DNA of 6,675 bases from an uncultured Acholeplasmataceae bacterium (GCA_946577115.1 CAMOAP010000024.1:1-6675), one strand, 5' to 3'; positions 1 through 6,452 are shown, numbered from the stretch's first letter. Notes: generated from the letters alone by a model not told the origin. Translations and numbers: made by a program.

Positions 1-211
1 AATAATATCCTCTTTTATTAATTTGAATTTGATTATTTGTTGTTAAACAATTATCTAATAATTGTTATTGATTGGTTTTATTTATTTTTTTGGGTTTTTC
101 TTTTTTGAGGTTTTTAAAAAGGACCATATCTTTTATATTTACAAAAAGTCAGTTTCTTTTTTTATATAAATGAGTTTTTTTAGAATATCAACCTAAAGGA
201 CAAATATCTTT
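1..211. other. AT-rich stretch without a gene
   Basis: No supportable gene lies here. On the minus strand the last codons before the window edge read KFKLIKEDII, resembling KLKYDKKEDII inside the pseudogene at about 739-771. This may be the edge of a second, related remnant. Stops follow closely upstream in the same frame. Confidence 0.3.
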
Positions 212-1098
212 TTATAACAACAAAAACTTTTGAATATCTTCATAAAAATCGATAACCATAATATTGTTATCATCAATAATATCTTTTGGATTGAAATAAA
301 GAATATTTTTTTTATTACCTTTAGATGTTTTATTATTGGTTATAATAATGGACATAACGTTTTTATGCCAATTTTGTTCTTTAATTTTTTTTCTTCCGTT
401 TTGGATTGTTTTAATGAAAAATTTTATGATTTTGCTGCTTGGCCATTATTTTCATTTTGAAAAGTTGCAAATTTTTCTTTAGTAAAATAATGTGAGTATT
501 GAGGAGTTATCAAAAAAAACTTAACCTTCTGTATCCAAACCAGAATATGGATTGTTATAATTACTTTTTTAAGATCTTTATAAAACATACCAATTACTAG
601 AATCTTTAAAATAATTTGATATATTGCCTCATCAAAGATTCTGCATATAACCATTAATATTTATAAATAATAAAATACCATTACTTGTTTTCTTTCCCAA
701 TTTAATAAACTTGCACAAGTTTTAGAAACAGGATCTTTAATAATGTCCTCTTTTTTATCATATTTAAGTTTTTAATATAATCTTTTAACAGGTCATTTTG
801 GCAACACTTCTAATAGATTCATAGCGAAATATTCTTTATATTTAACTAAATAAGTAGCATAAGAAGAATAATGAAGTAACTTTGAGAATTTCATATAATT
901 CACACCAATTCTTTTAATAATATAATTATCACAATCAGATATATTAATTATATTATTCCTATTTAAATCAATGATTTAGTCCTTTTGTTTTGAGTATTTA
1001 TTTTCTTTTTATTTTATTAAAACTAAATTTTGATGAATTAGGTTATATTTTTTCCAAACAAAAATAAATTTTGGGTTATGTGGGGGTTTTATATTATT
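212..1098 (-). pseudogene. Decayed, unrecognised protein gene (about 300 codons)
   Basis: I do not recognise the product. One minus-strand frame from 1098 to 427 has 224 codons and only five stops (1009-1011, 976-978, 793-795, 772-774, 661-663), where DNA this AT-rich should give roughly twenty. The stretches between stops read like protein, for example MKFSKLLHYSSYATYLVKYK (from 894), KEDIIKDPVSKTCASLLNWE (about 750-690) and QYSHYFTKEKFATFQNENNG (just before 440). The frame ends at TAA 424-426. A second frame, open from 445 to 212, takes over there, as expected from one frameshift; it includes a 47-residue stretch starting at ATG 353-355. No start or Shine-Dalgarno sequence could be identified for the ancestral gene; an ATG in the same frame at 1170 is followed by several stops. 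The longest intact piece (424-654, 76 residues) is probably not a functional gene. It could be a remnant of a mobile unit, which phytoplasmas carry in many decayed copies, but no transposase or phage motif is visible. Confidence 0.45.
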
Positions 1099-1313
1099 TT
1101 ATTTTGCTTTTTATATTGTTTTTTATTGGTTTTGGCGAATAAAAAAAGATCTTAATATAAGTTCTTTCATTTGACTTATTTAGTTTTTGGGAAAAAAAGA
1201 TTTATAATGGGTACATTATGAAATGTAAGAAAAATATTTTTCAATAATAAAGGGGGGTAATTTAGTATTTTTTTGGATCCAAAATATAATTTCTTTGTGT
1301 TATCATTACCAAA
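1099..1313. other. 3' flank of obgE with palindromes, no gene
   Basis: No gene is seen here. The stretch holds a perfect 14-base palindrome, TTTTGGATCCAAAA (1271-1284), enclosed by complementary arms GGTAAT (1256-1261) and ATTACC (1305-1310). It also has a run of six G (1252-1257) that stands out in such AT-rich DNA, the palindrome GAAAAATATTTTTC (minus-strand reading, about 1229-1242), and two overlapping, mutually exclusive hairpins at 1204-1227. Confidence 0.5.
1192..1219 (-). terminator. Weak candidate terminator after obgE
   Basis: On the minus strand a six-pair stem ATAATG/CATTAT with loop TACC (1204-1219) is followed, after five bases, by seven T (1192-1198). The stem has little GC and the T run is slightly displaced, so this is only a candidate for the end of the rplU-prp-rpmA-obgE transcript. 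No better hairpin with a T run was found between 1192 and the obgE stop. An alternative hairpin TACATT/AATGTA (1212-1227) competes with it. Confidence 0.22.
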
Positions 1314-2573
1314 TTATAAAAAATCAAACAAACGATCACAAATTTTAACTTGATCTCCTGGTTTGGCTCCTTGTTTTTGTAATTGTTCTTCCATCCCTAT
1401 TTTTTTCAATATCCTATTAAATCTTTTTATAGCTTCTTTGTTGTTAAAATCGGTACGATGAAAAAAAGTTTCTACTTGTTTGCCAGAAACAACAAAAATA
1501 GAATCACTTTCTTTAATAACAGAAAAGGTGTTTAGATTATCAGGAAGGGTGTATAATTTAAAGTCATTGTTGTTATTTGGGTGAACTTCTAAGGGAGTTT
1601 TTTGCAAAAGGGAACTCATTTCATATTTTAAGATTTCTAAATTATCAAAAGAAACCAAAGAAAGAGGAATAATGGGTTGATCTTTGATTTGTTGTTTCAA
1701 AAGAGTAAATTTTGGCAAAGAATCAGGTAAATCCATTTTATTGGTAACAATAATTTGTTTTTTAAGTAATAATTGGGGATTGTATTGACTTAATTCTTGG
1801 TTTAAAGTTTGGAAATCTTGGTAAGGGTTGGAACTTTCCATACTTAAAATATGAACTAAAACACGACATCTTTCAATGTGTTTTAAAAATTGTATTCCCA
1901 TACCACAACCTAAATGAGCATTAGCGATTATTCCTGGTAGATCAGCTACTACAAAACTAAAACCATCTACTTCAACAACTCCTAAATGAGGTTTAATTGT
2001 GGTAAAAGGATAGGAAGCAATTTTAGGCTGGGCTTTGGAAATAGCAGAAATAAGAGAAGATTTGCCAACACTTGGAAAACCTAATAAGCCGATATCAGCT
2101 AAAACTTTAAGTTCTGTTTTAATTTTAAAACTTTCACCTAAATCACCTTTTTCAGCATAATTTGGGGCTTGATTTTTAAAAGTAGCTAATGATTCATTAC
2201 CTTTGCCACCTTTACCACCTTTAGCAATCACTAAGGTTTGTTGGTCGTATAAAATCTCTCCTAAAAACATGTTATCATCAGTATAAAAAACTGTCCCCAA
2301 AGGAACTTTAACATAAAGATGAGGAGCATTAGCTCCATTTTGACTTTTATTTTTACCATTTATTCCATGCGGCGCTTTAAGATGTTTTTTATATTTTAAT
2401 TTTAATAAGGTAGTCTCGCCTTTGTCTCCTACAAAAATAACAGACCCACCGTTTCCACCATTGCCACCAGCCGGTCCTCCAAAAGCTACATATTTTTCTC
2501 TTCTAAAAGCCACGATGCCATGACCACCATTACCAGCAAACACTTCATTAAAGGCTTCGTCAACAAAATGCAA
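1314..2573 (-). CDS. obgE: Obg-family GTPase (CgtA), TTG start
   Basis: Essential GTPase of the Obg family, known to bind the 50S subunit and act in its late assembly and in stress signalling. At 419 residues it is full length. The glycine-rich Obg fold covers about residues 1-157 (for example FGGPAGGNGGNGG at 31-43). The G domain shows G1 GFPSVGKS (165-172), the switch I region YPFTT (188-192), G3 DLPG (211-214), G4 NKMD (278-281) and a degenerate G5 around SLVSF (305-309), where SA is usual. The C-terminal OCT domain is about 338-419. Switch II reads DLPGIIANAH, where B. subtilis has DLPGLIEGAH. The start is TTG at 2571-2573: the frame has a stop seven codons upstream, no ATG precedes it, and the resulting MHFVDE matches the usual MFVDQ start. 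A weak GCAGG Shine-Dalgarno (2582-2586) lies eight bases upstream. It is the last gene of the rplU operon, 36 bases after rpmA. Confidence 0.96.
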   Translation of the reverse strand: MHFVDEAFNEVFAGNGGHGIVAFRREKYVAFGGPAGGNGGNGGSVIFVGDKGETTLLKLKYKKHLKAPHGINGKNKSQNGANAPHLYVKVPLGTVFYTDDNMFLGEILYDQQTLVIAKGGKGGKGNESLATFKNQAPNYAEKGDLGESFKIKTELKVLADIGLLGFPSVGKSSLISAISKAQPKIASYPFTTIKPHLGVVEVDGFSFVVADLPGIIANAHLGCGMGIQFLKHIERCRVLVHILSMESSNPYQDFQTLNQELSQYNPQLLLKKQIIVTNKMDLPDSLPKFTLLKQQIKDQPIIPLSLVSFDNLEILKYEMSSLLQKTPLEVHPNNNNDFKLYTLPDNLNTFSVIKESDSIFVVSGKQVETFFHRTDFNNKEAIKRFNRILKKIGMEEQLQKQGAKPGDQVKICDRLFDFL

Positions 2574-2574
2574 A

Positions 2575-2601
2575 CTAAATACCTGCTTTCATTAAATTCA
2601 T
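2575..2601 (-). other. Possible 8-codon upstream ORF before obgE
   Basis: In the 36-base rpmA-obgE gap, ATG at 2599-2601 opens a frame reading MNLMKAGI and ending at TAG 2575-2577, one base before the obgE TTG codon. It covers the obgE Shine-Dalgarno-like site. There is no clear ribosome binding site for it, so it may be chance, but its position would allow translational coupling or interference. Confidence 0.15.
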
Positions 2602-2609
2602 AAAAAAAA

Positions 2610-2888
2610 TTATTTCAGATAAACAGAAACTTTTTTACGACCATGCTTTTTTTCAAATTTAATGATGCCACTTATTTTAGCAAATAAAGTGTCATCCCCT
2701 CCTCTACCAACATTAAAACCAGGTTGAATTTTGGTTCCTCTTTGGCGATAAATAATAGCTCCTGCTTTGGCAAATTGGCCGTCGGAAAGTTTAGCGCCTA
2801 ATCTTTTGGAATGAGAATCTCTACCATTTCGAGTAGAACCTGCTCCTTTTTTAGAAGCAAATAACTGAATTTGTAATTGCAATAACAT
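2610..2888 (-). CDS. rpmA: 50S ribosomal protein L27, with cleavable N-terminal leader
   Basis: L27 sits at the peptidyl-transferase centre of the 50S subunit, where its N-terminus reaches toward the P-site tRNA. At 92 residues it is full length and very basic, with the family blocks [15 protein letters not shown] (11-25), [14 protein letters not shown] and [13 protein letters not shown]. It begins with a ten-residue extension, [10 protein letters not shown], before ASKKG. This corresponds to the leader that Firmicute L27 proteins (B. subtilis MLRLDLQFF-ASKKG) lose through Prp cleavage between F and A, exposing the functional N-terminus. Here P2 is Leu where Phe is usual. The Shine-Dalgarno AGAGG (2896-2900) lies inside the last codons of prp, seven bases before ATG, and one base separates the prp stop from this start, so the two genes are tightly packed. 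Confidence 0.97.
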   Translation of the reverse strand: MLLQLQIQLFASKKGAGSTRNGRDSHSKRLGAKLSDGQFAKAGAIIYRQRGTKIQPGFNVGRGGDDTLFAKISGIIKFEKKHGRKKVSVYLK

Positions 2889-2889
2889 A

Positions 2890-3225
2890 TTATAACCTCT
2901 TTCTTGTTTGAATTTGAGATATTTTTTTAAAATGATTGGGATATTGTTTGGCTAAATTGCAGATAGTGTATTCTAAATTATCTAGCAAAGTAAAAAGGGT
3001 GGAATTTTGGATGGTTTTGACTTTTAATTCAAACAAATTATCTTGTAGAATGTAAGTAATATCTGTTTGGAATTGAAACTTTTTTAAAGCATTCAAAGTC
3101 ACAATAATGGCAGTAGAAACTGAAGCACACACAATATCAAAACCTTTAGGAGCGTATAAAGCGTGCCCCCAAACTTTAATACTAGTAATTTTTTTGTGTG
3201 CTTTGCAAAAAAAATAGCGAATCAT
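2890..3225 (-). CDS. prp: Ribosomal-processing cysteine protease Prp (YsxB family)
   Basis: Prp is the small cysteine protease that trims the N-terminal leader from L27 in Firmicutes and relatives, in the cytoplasm before or during 50S assembly. At 111 residues it has the usual length. The active-site blocks are visible: GHALYAPKG with catalytic H21, followed by [10 protein letters not shown] with D30 and catalytic C33. It sits between rplU and rpmA as in Firmicutes, next to its substrate, which keeps the matching leader. It starts five bases after the rplU stop, and no Shine-Dalgarno is visible (upstream reads ATCACTGTTTAAAAATT), so translation probably depends on ribosomes finishing rplU. 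The C-terminal tail is basic (QTRKRL), partly because these codons also hold the rpmA ribosome binding site. Confidence 0.93.
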   Translation of the reverse strand: MIRYFFCKAHKKITSIKVWGHALYAPKGFDIVCASVSTAIIVTLNALKKFQFQTDITYILQDNLFELKVKTIQNSTLFTLLDNLEYTICNLAKQYPNHFKKISQIQTRKRL

Positions 3226-3230
3226 AATTT

Positions 3231-3539
3231 TTAAACAGTGATTTTAGTAATCAAAAGTTTAGTATAGGATTGTCTGTGTCCTTGTTTGCAACGATATTTT
3301 TTGCGTTTTTTATACTTAAACACAATAATTTTTTTAGCGCGATTGTGCTTAATTACTTGAGCTGTTACTTTAGCATCCTTCACAAAAGGAGTACCTAAAA
3401 CAGGATTGGAGCCACCAACAGCTAAAACTTCTTGAAAGTGATAAGTTGTTTCTGGCTCAACATTTAGTTTTTCCACATAAATTTCTTGTCCTTCAGAAAC
3501 ACGTAATTGTTTTCCTCCGGTTTTGATGATTGCAAACAT
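3231..3539 (-). CDS. rplU: 50S ribosomal protein L21
   Basis: L21 binds 23S rRNA in the 50S subunit. The product is 102 residues, the normal size, and begins [18 protein letters not shown], the family N-terminus. The basic C-terminal half ([16 protein letters not shown], then TKLLITKI) is typical of L21 and contacts rRNA. The frame is open further upstream to an ATG at 3564-3566, which would add nine residues (MQFWQGGKK), but that stretch contains the Shine-Dalgarno GGAGG (3547-3551) placed seven bases before ATG 3537-3539, so the shorter start is correct. It is the first gene of the rplU-prp-rpmA-obgE unit, with its own promoter and a structured leader. Confidence 0.97.
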   Translation of the reverse strand: MFAIIKTGGKQLRVSEGQEIYVEKLNVEPETTYHFQEVLAVGGSNPVLGTPFVKDAKVTAQVIKHNRAKKIIVFKYKKRKKYRCKQGHRQSYTKLLITKITV

Positions 3540-3546
3540 TTTCTTT

Positions 3547-3551
3547 CCTCC
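3547..3551 (-). promoter_or_regulatory. Strong Shine-Dalgarno of rplU
   Basis: GGAGG, within CAAGGAGGAAAG on the minus strand, is seven bases from ATG 3537-3539. It is the strongest ribosome binding site in the window and decides the rplU start against the ATG at 3566. Confidence 0.9.
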
Positions 3552-3600
3552 TTGCCAAAATTGCAAATTATCTTTGATAATTTATTAGATCTGATAATAA
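3552..3600 (-). promoter_or_regulatory. Candidate L21 leader: three tandem hairpins
   Basis: The rplU 5' leader carries three consecutive hairpins just before the ribosome binding site: TTATTA/TAATAA with a 7-base loop (3582-3600), AAATTATC/GATAATTT with loop AAA, eight perfect pairs (3565-3583), and TTGC/GCAA (3552-3566) touching the GGAGG. Neighbouring stems overlap by two bases, so they may compete. An autoregulatory L21 leader is known upstream of rplU-ysxB-rpmA in low-GC Gram-positives; this could be a reduced, AT-rich version. I have not matched it to that consensus, and short hairpins are common in AT-rich DNA. Confidence 0.35.
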
Positions 3601-3680
3601 TTAATTGTTTAAAAAATGGTTTTTATATTTTTTTAATTAGGTATGCAAACCAAACCAAAAAAATAAAATAATCATATATT

Positions 3681-3689
3681 ATTATAACA
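3681..3689 (-). promoter_or_regulatory. Extended -10 promoter of the rplU operon
   Basis: The minus strand reads TGTTATAAT, a perfect TATAAT preceded by the TGn of an extended -10. The position 17 bases upstream (about 3704-3709, ACCCAT) does not resemble a -35 box, which fits an extended -10 promoter. Transcription would start near 3674, leaving a leader of about 135 bases before rplU. It lies between the trhO stop and rplU, so the operon is probably transcribed on its own. Confidence 0.6.
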
Positions 3690-3726
3690 TATCTTATTAA
3701 AATATGGGTGTTTTTTGTTATGAGGT

Positions 3727-4644
3727 TTAATTATTATGTTTTTTGAGATATCTATTTTGCGGATGGGCGCTACATTTATCACTACAAGCCCCTAAATATT
3801 TGCGTTCATTGTGTTCATGGCACAAAATTTGTTTGTTGCATTGAGGATTAGAGCAATTAATATAGTGTTCACAAGGAGTGCCATCAAAATAGTCTTTGCC
3901 AACAATAACATGTTCTTTTTGATTAACAGGAACTGCTATTCTTTGATCAAAGACATACATTTGACCATCCCATAAAGCACCTTGAGTTTCTGGGTGTTTT
4001 CCATAAGAAATGATGCCTCCCTCTAGTTGATAGACATCTTCGCAACCTTCTTTTTTTAAGCAAGTGCTAAATTTTTCACAACGCACACCGCCAGTGCAAT
4101 AAATTACGATTTTTTTATCTTTTAATAAATGATTGTTTTGTTGAACCCAATTTGGTAAATCACGAAAATGTCTAATGTTAGGATTAACTGCATTTCTGAA
4201 ATGTCCTAAATCATATTCATAGTCATTACGAGCATCAAGAATTAAAGTATCTTTTTCTTGCAATGCTTGAAAAAATTCTTGAGGAGATAAATAAGCGCCT
4301 TTGTTTTTGGTAAGATCAAAGTTTTCTTCCAGACTCAAATTAACCAATTCGGGCTTGACTTTAATAGAAAGACGCGGGAAAACGTGTGCCTCCACAGTTT
4401 CAATTTTAAAAACAATATTATAAAAACGCGGATCTTTTTTGAGCTGATCCATGTATTTATGTATTTTTTCTTTTGGGCCTGACAAAGTGCCGTTAATACC
4501 TTCTTGGGCAATAATAATACGCCCTAAAAGTCCTAGAGATTCGCAATATTTAAAATGTTGGTCTCTAAAAGTTTGAGGGTCTTTTATTGGTTCATATTGA
4601 TAATATAAAATAACTAAATATGGGGAGTGAGAAGTTTGTGTCAT
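3727..4644 (-). CDS. trhO: tRNA uridine-34 hydroxylase (rhodanese family, YceA/YbfQ)
   Basis: TrhO makes 5-hydroxyuridine at wobble position 34 of certain tRNAs, using oxygen in the bacteria studied, and so widens codon reading. The 305 residues cover the N-terminal domain with the conserved GRIIIAQEGINGTLSG (41-56), then the rhodanese domain with LILDARNDYEYDLGHF (134-149) and the active-site loop CTGGVRCE (183-190, catalytic C183). A cysteine-rich C-terminus follows (C258, C264, C269, C275, C287, C291), typical of the family and possibly metal-binding. The ATG at 4644 has AAGAGG (4657-4662) upstream, but the 12-base spacing is long. The gene stands alone: an intrinsic terminator after serS lies upstream and a separate promoter downstream. 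The sequence shows no clear promoter of its own. The assignment rests on whole-length similarity to TrhO and is secure; enzyme activity is inferred. Confidence 0.92.
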   Translation of the reverse strand: MTQTSHSPYLVILYYQYEPIKDPQTFRDQHFKYCESLGLLGRIIIAQEGINGTLSGPKEKIHKYMDQLKKDPRFYNIVFKIETVEAHVFPRLSIKVKPELVNLSLEENFDLTKNKGAYLSPQEFFQALQEKDTLILDARNDYEYDLGHFRNAVNPNIRHFRDLPNWVQQNNHLLKDKKIVIYCTGGVRCEKFSTCLKKEGCEDVYQLEGGIISYGKHPETQGALWDGQMYVFDQRIAVPVNQKEHVIVGKDYFDGTPCEHYINCSNPQCNKQILCHEHNERKYLGACSDKCSAHPQNRYLKKHNN

Positions 4645-4995
4645 AAAATAATTATGCCTCTTTTCAATTGAGATTACATGAAAAATCTGATTAATTTAGA
4701 CTTTATTTTAATGATAAAATAAATTGTTAGGAATTAGAAATAATGAATGATTGATGCTTTTACTTCATTTATAATTTTTTATTTACGATTTTTTTAGATA
4801 AATATTGGTTTTAATATATGTTTTTATTTGTTGAGGAAAAGTTTGATAATTGTGTCGGTGTAAATAAATATTTTTAATTTGCATATTGATATTACATCAT
4901 AATTATTTTAGTAAATGGGAATAATGAATTTTTGGGGTTACGTTTGAAATAGTTATAAAATTATTAAAGGTTGTATTAGTCTCTTTTGTTTTGCT
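4645..4995. other. Intergenic region upstream of trhO, no gene
   Basis: No gene or RNA gene is supported; the longest open stretches are short and interrupted. It must hold the trhO promoter, but no convincing -35/-10 pair was found. Its one striking element is a perfect AT-only hairpin at 4702-4723. Confidence 0.5.
4702..4723. repeat. Perfect 9-bp inverted repeat in the trhO upstream region
   Basis: TTTATTTTA and TAAAATAAA are perfect complements around the four bases ATGA. The element sits 58 bases before the trhO start codon, so it would be either in the trhO leader or an operator-like site. It contains no G or C in the stem and no adjacent T run, which makes it a poor terminator. Chance is possible in DNA of this composition. 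Confidence 0.35.
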
Positions 4996-5039
4996 AATAA
5001 AAAATGCCGAATCACTTTATTTTTCATAAAAGATTCGAC
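4996..5039 (-). terminator. Intrinsic terminator of serS
   Basis: On the minus strand, 39 bases after the serS stop, GTCGAATC pairs with GATTCGGC (5032-5039 with 5006-5013, eight pairs including one U-G). A small internal loop leads to an inner stem TTTAT/ATAAA with loop GAAAA. One base after the stem comes a run of six T (4999-5004), then ATT. This is the clearest Rho-independent terminator in the window. Confidence 0.82.
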
Positions 5040-5077
5040 TCTATATTATAAATTATTTTTGTTAAAAAACATTAAAA

Positions 5078-6352
5078 TTACTTAATAATATCCGTTCCTA
5101 AATAAGGCTGCAAAACTTCAGGAATTGTAATAGTACCATCTTTGTTTTGATAATTTTCGAAAATAGCAATGACAGTTCTTCCAACAGCCAAACCTGAACC
5201 GTTTAAAATATGAACGTATTCATTTTTATTGTTTTTAGGATTTTTCATTTTAATATTGGCACGTCTTGATTGGAAATCGCAAGAATTACTGATAGAACCA
5301 ATTTCACGATAACGATTATAGCTGGGTAAAAAAACTTCTAAATCATAAGTTTTTGCCATACTAAAACCCAAATCCCCAGTAGAAAGCAAAACAACACGAT
5401 AAGGAAGTTTGAGCAGTTTTAGTACTTCTTCGGAATCTTTTAACATTTGTTCTAGACATTTATAAGAATTTTGGGGATGGCAAAACTGGATTAATTCTAC
5501 TTTATTAAATTGATGTTGTCTAAAAATACCTCGAGTATCTTTACCAGCTGAGCCTGCTTCTTGGCGAAAAGCAGTAGTGTAGGCGACATATTTAATAGGA
5601 AGTGCGTTTGGGTTAAAAATTTCTTCACGATGCAAATTAATGGTAGGAACTTCTGCTGTAGGATTTAAATACCAATTGTTTTTGGAATTGTAAAGCTTGT
5701 AGACTTCATCTGCAAATTTGGGTAATTGTCCTGTTGCAAACATGGATTTTTCATTGATAATATAAGGAGGGATAATTTCTTGATAACCTTTTTTACTATG
5801 AAGATCCATCATAAATTGAATTAAGGCTCTTTCGAGTCGTGCTCCTAGTCCTTTGCAAACGACAAATCCACTACCAGAAACTTTGGAAGCCCTTTTAAAG
5901 TCAAGAATATCTAGTTTTTCTGCTAAATAAACATGGTCTTTGGGCATGAATGTAAAAGTTCTTATTTGACCTTCGGAATATAATTCCTTATTGTCTTTAT
6001 CATCTGAGCCAATTGGCACAGAATCATGTGGGAGATTGGGGGTAATGCTTAAAATATCAAAAATTTCTTGTTCTTTGAGTTTTAACTTTTTTTCTAGTTT
6101 TTGTAAATTATTACGCAAAAAATTAGTTTCTTGCAAAACAAAAGTAATATCTTCTTTGGCATTAGCTTTTTGGGCAACTTTTTTAGCTGATTGATTTTTT
6201 TGACTTCTTAAATCTTGTATTTGCAAAAGTAAAGATTTTCTTTTTTGTGATAAAAGAGGCAATTTATTTAAATAAGCAAAGTTTTGTTGTCTTTTTTCTA
6301 ATTTTGCAATAACATATGGAAGATTTTGGACTACAAAATTAAGATCTAACAT
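5078..6352 (-). CDS. serS: Seryl-tRNA synthetase
   Basis: Class II synthetase that activates serine with ATP and loads it onto tRNA-Ser; a cytoplasmic homodimer. At 424 residues it is full length. The N-terminal arm (about 28-100) is a lysine- and glutamine-rich helical hairpin, the coiled coil that grips the long variable arm of tRNA-Ser. The catalytic domain shows motif 1 around IIPPYI (193-198), the serine-binding PTAEVP (231-236), motif 2 with FRQEAGSAGKDTRGIFRQHQ (262-281), and motif 3 NGSGLAVGRTVIAIFEN (384-400), containing the GxGxxxGR-type arginine. The ATG at 6350-6352 begins the usual MLDLN start and has AAGAGG eight bases upstream (6361-6366). It ends at its own terminator, so it seems to be a single-gene unit. 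No T-box specifier or antiterminator motif is seen upstream, so any control is not of that kind. Confidence 0.97.
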   Translation of the reverse strand: MLDLNFVVQNLPYVIAKLEKRQQNFAYLNKLPLLSQKRKSLLLQIQDLRSQKNQSAKKVAQKANAKEDITFVLQETNFLRNNLQKLEKKLKLKEQEIFDILSITPNLPHDSVPIGSDDKDNKELYSEGQIRTFTFMPKDHVYLAEKLDILDFKRASKVSGSGFVVCKGLGARLERALIQFMMDLHSKKGYQEIIPPYIINEKSMFATGQLPKFADEVYKLYNSKNNWYLNPTAEVPTINLHREEIFNPNALPIKYVAYTTAFRQEAGSAGKDTRGIFRQHQFNKVELIQFCHPQNSYKCLEQMLKDSEEVLKLLKLPYRVVLLSTGDLGFSMAKTYDLEVFLPSYNRYREIGSISNSCDFQSRRANIKMKNPKNNKNEYVHILNGSGLAVGRTVIAIFENYQNKDGTITIPEVLQPYLGTDIIK

Positions 6353-6452
6353 AAAAAATACCTCTTTACTTTGGAAAAAATTAATTTAATTAAGTAGCAA
6401 AAATAATAAAATAAATCAAAAGGGTAGAATAAATCTTTTAATTGAATGTTTT
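6353..6452. other. serS upstream region
   Basis: One hundred very AT-rich bases separate the small ORF from serS. They must contain the serS leader and perhaps its promoter, but only weak -10-like strings (TATTAT at about 6404-6409, minus strand) with no matching -35 are seen. The serS ribosome binding site AAGAGG occupies 6361-6366. Confidence 0.4.

Noticed and set aside
230..460. 76-codon plus-strand ORF
   Set aside because: It is made almost only of I, F, N and K with no ribosome site, and lies opposite the better coding-like minus-strand frames of the pseudogene.
424..654. IS3-type transposase fragment
   Set aside because: I looked for DDE-type motifs in all three minus-strand frames and found none that hold together, so no transposase call is made.
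3540..3566. Longer rplU start at ATG 3566
   Set aside because: It would place the perfect GGAGG inside the coding region and add nine residues absent from L21 proteins.
3665..3682. AATAAT/ATTATT hairpin followed by a T-rich run as a terminator for trhO
   Set aside because: The stem has only A-T pairs and overlaps the TATAAT of the rplU promoter; it would not be a credible terminator.
5991..6194. 67-codon plus-strand ORF
   Set aside because: It lies wholly antisense to the secure serS coding sequence and is its shadow.
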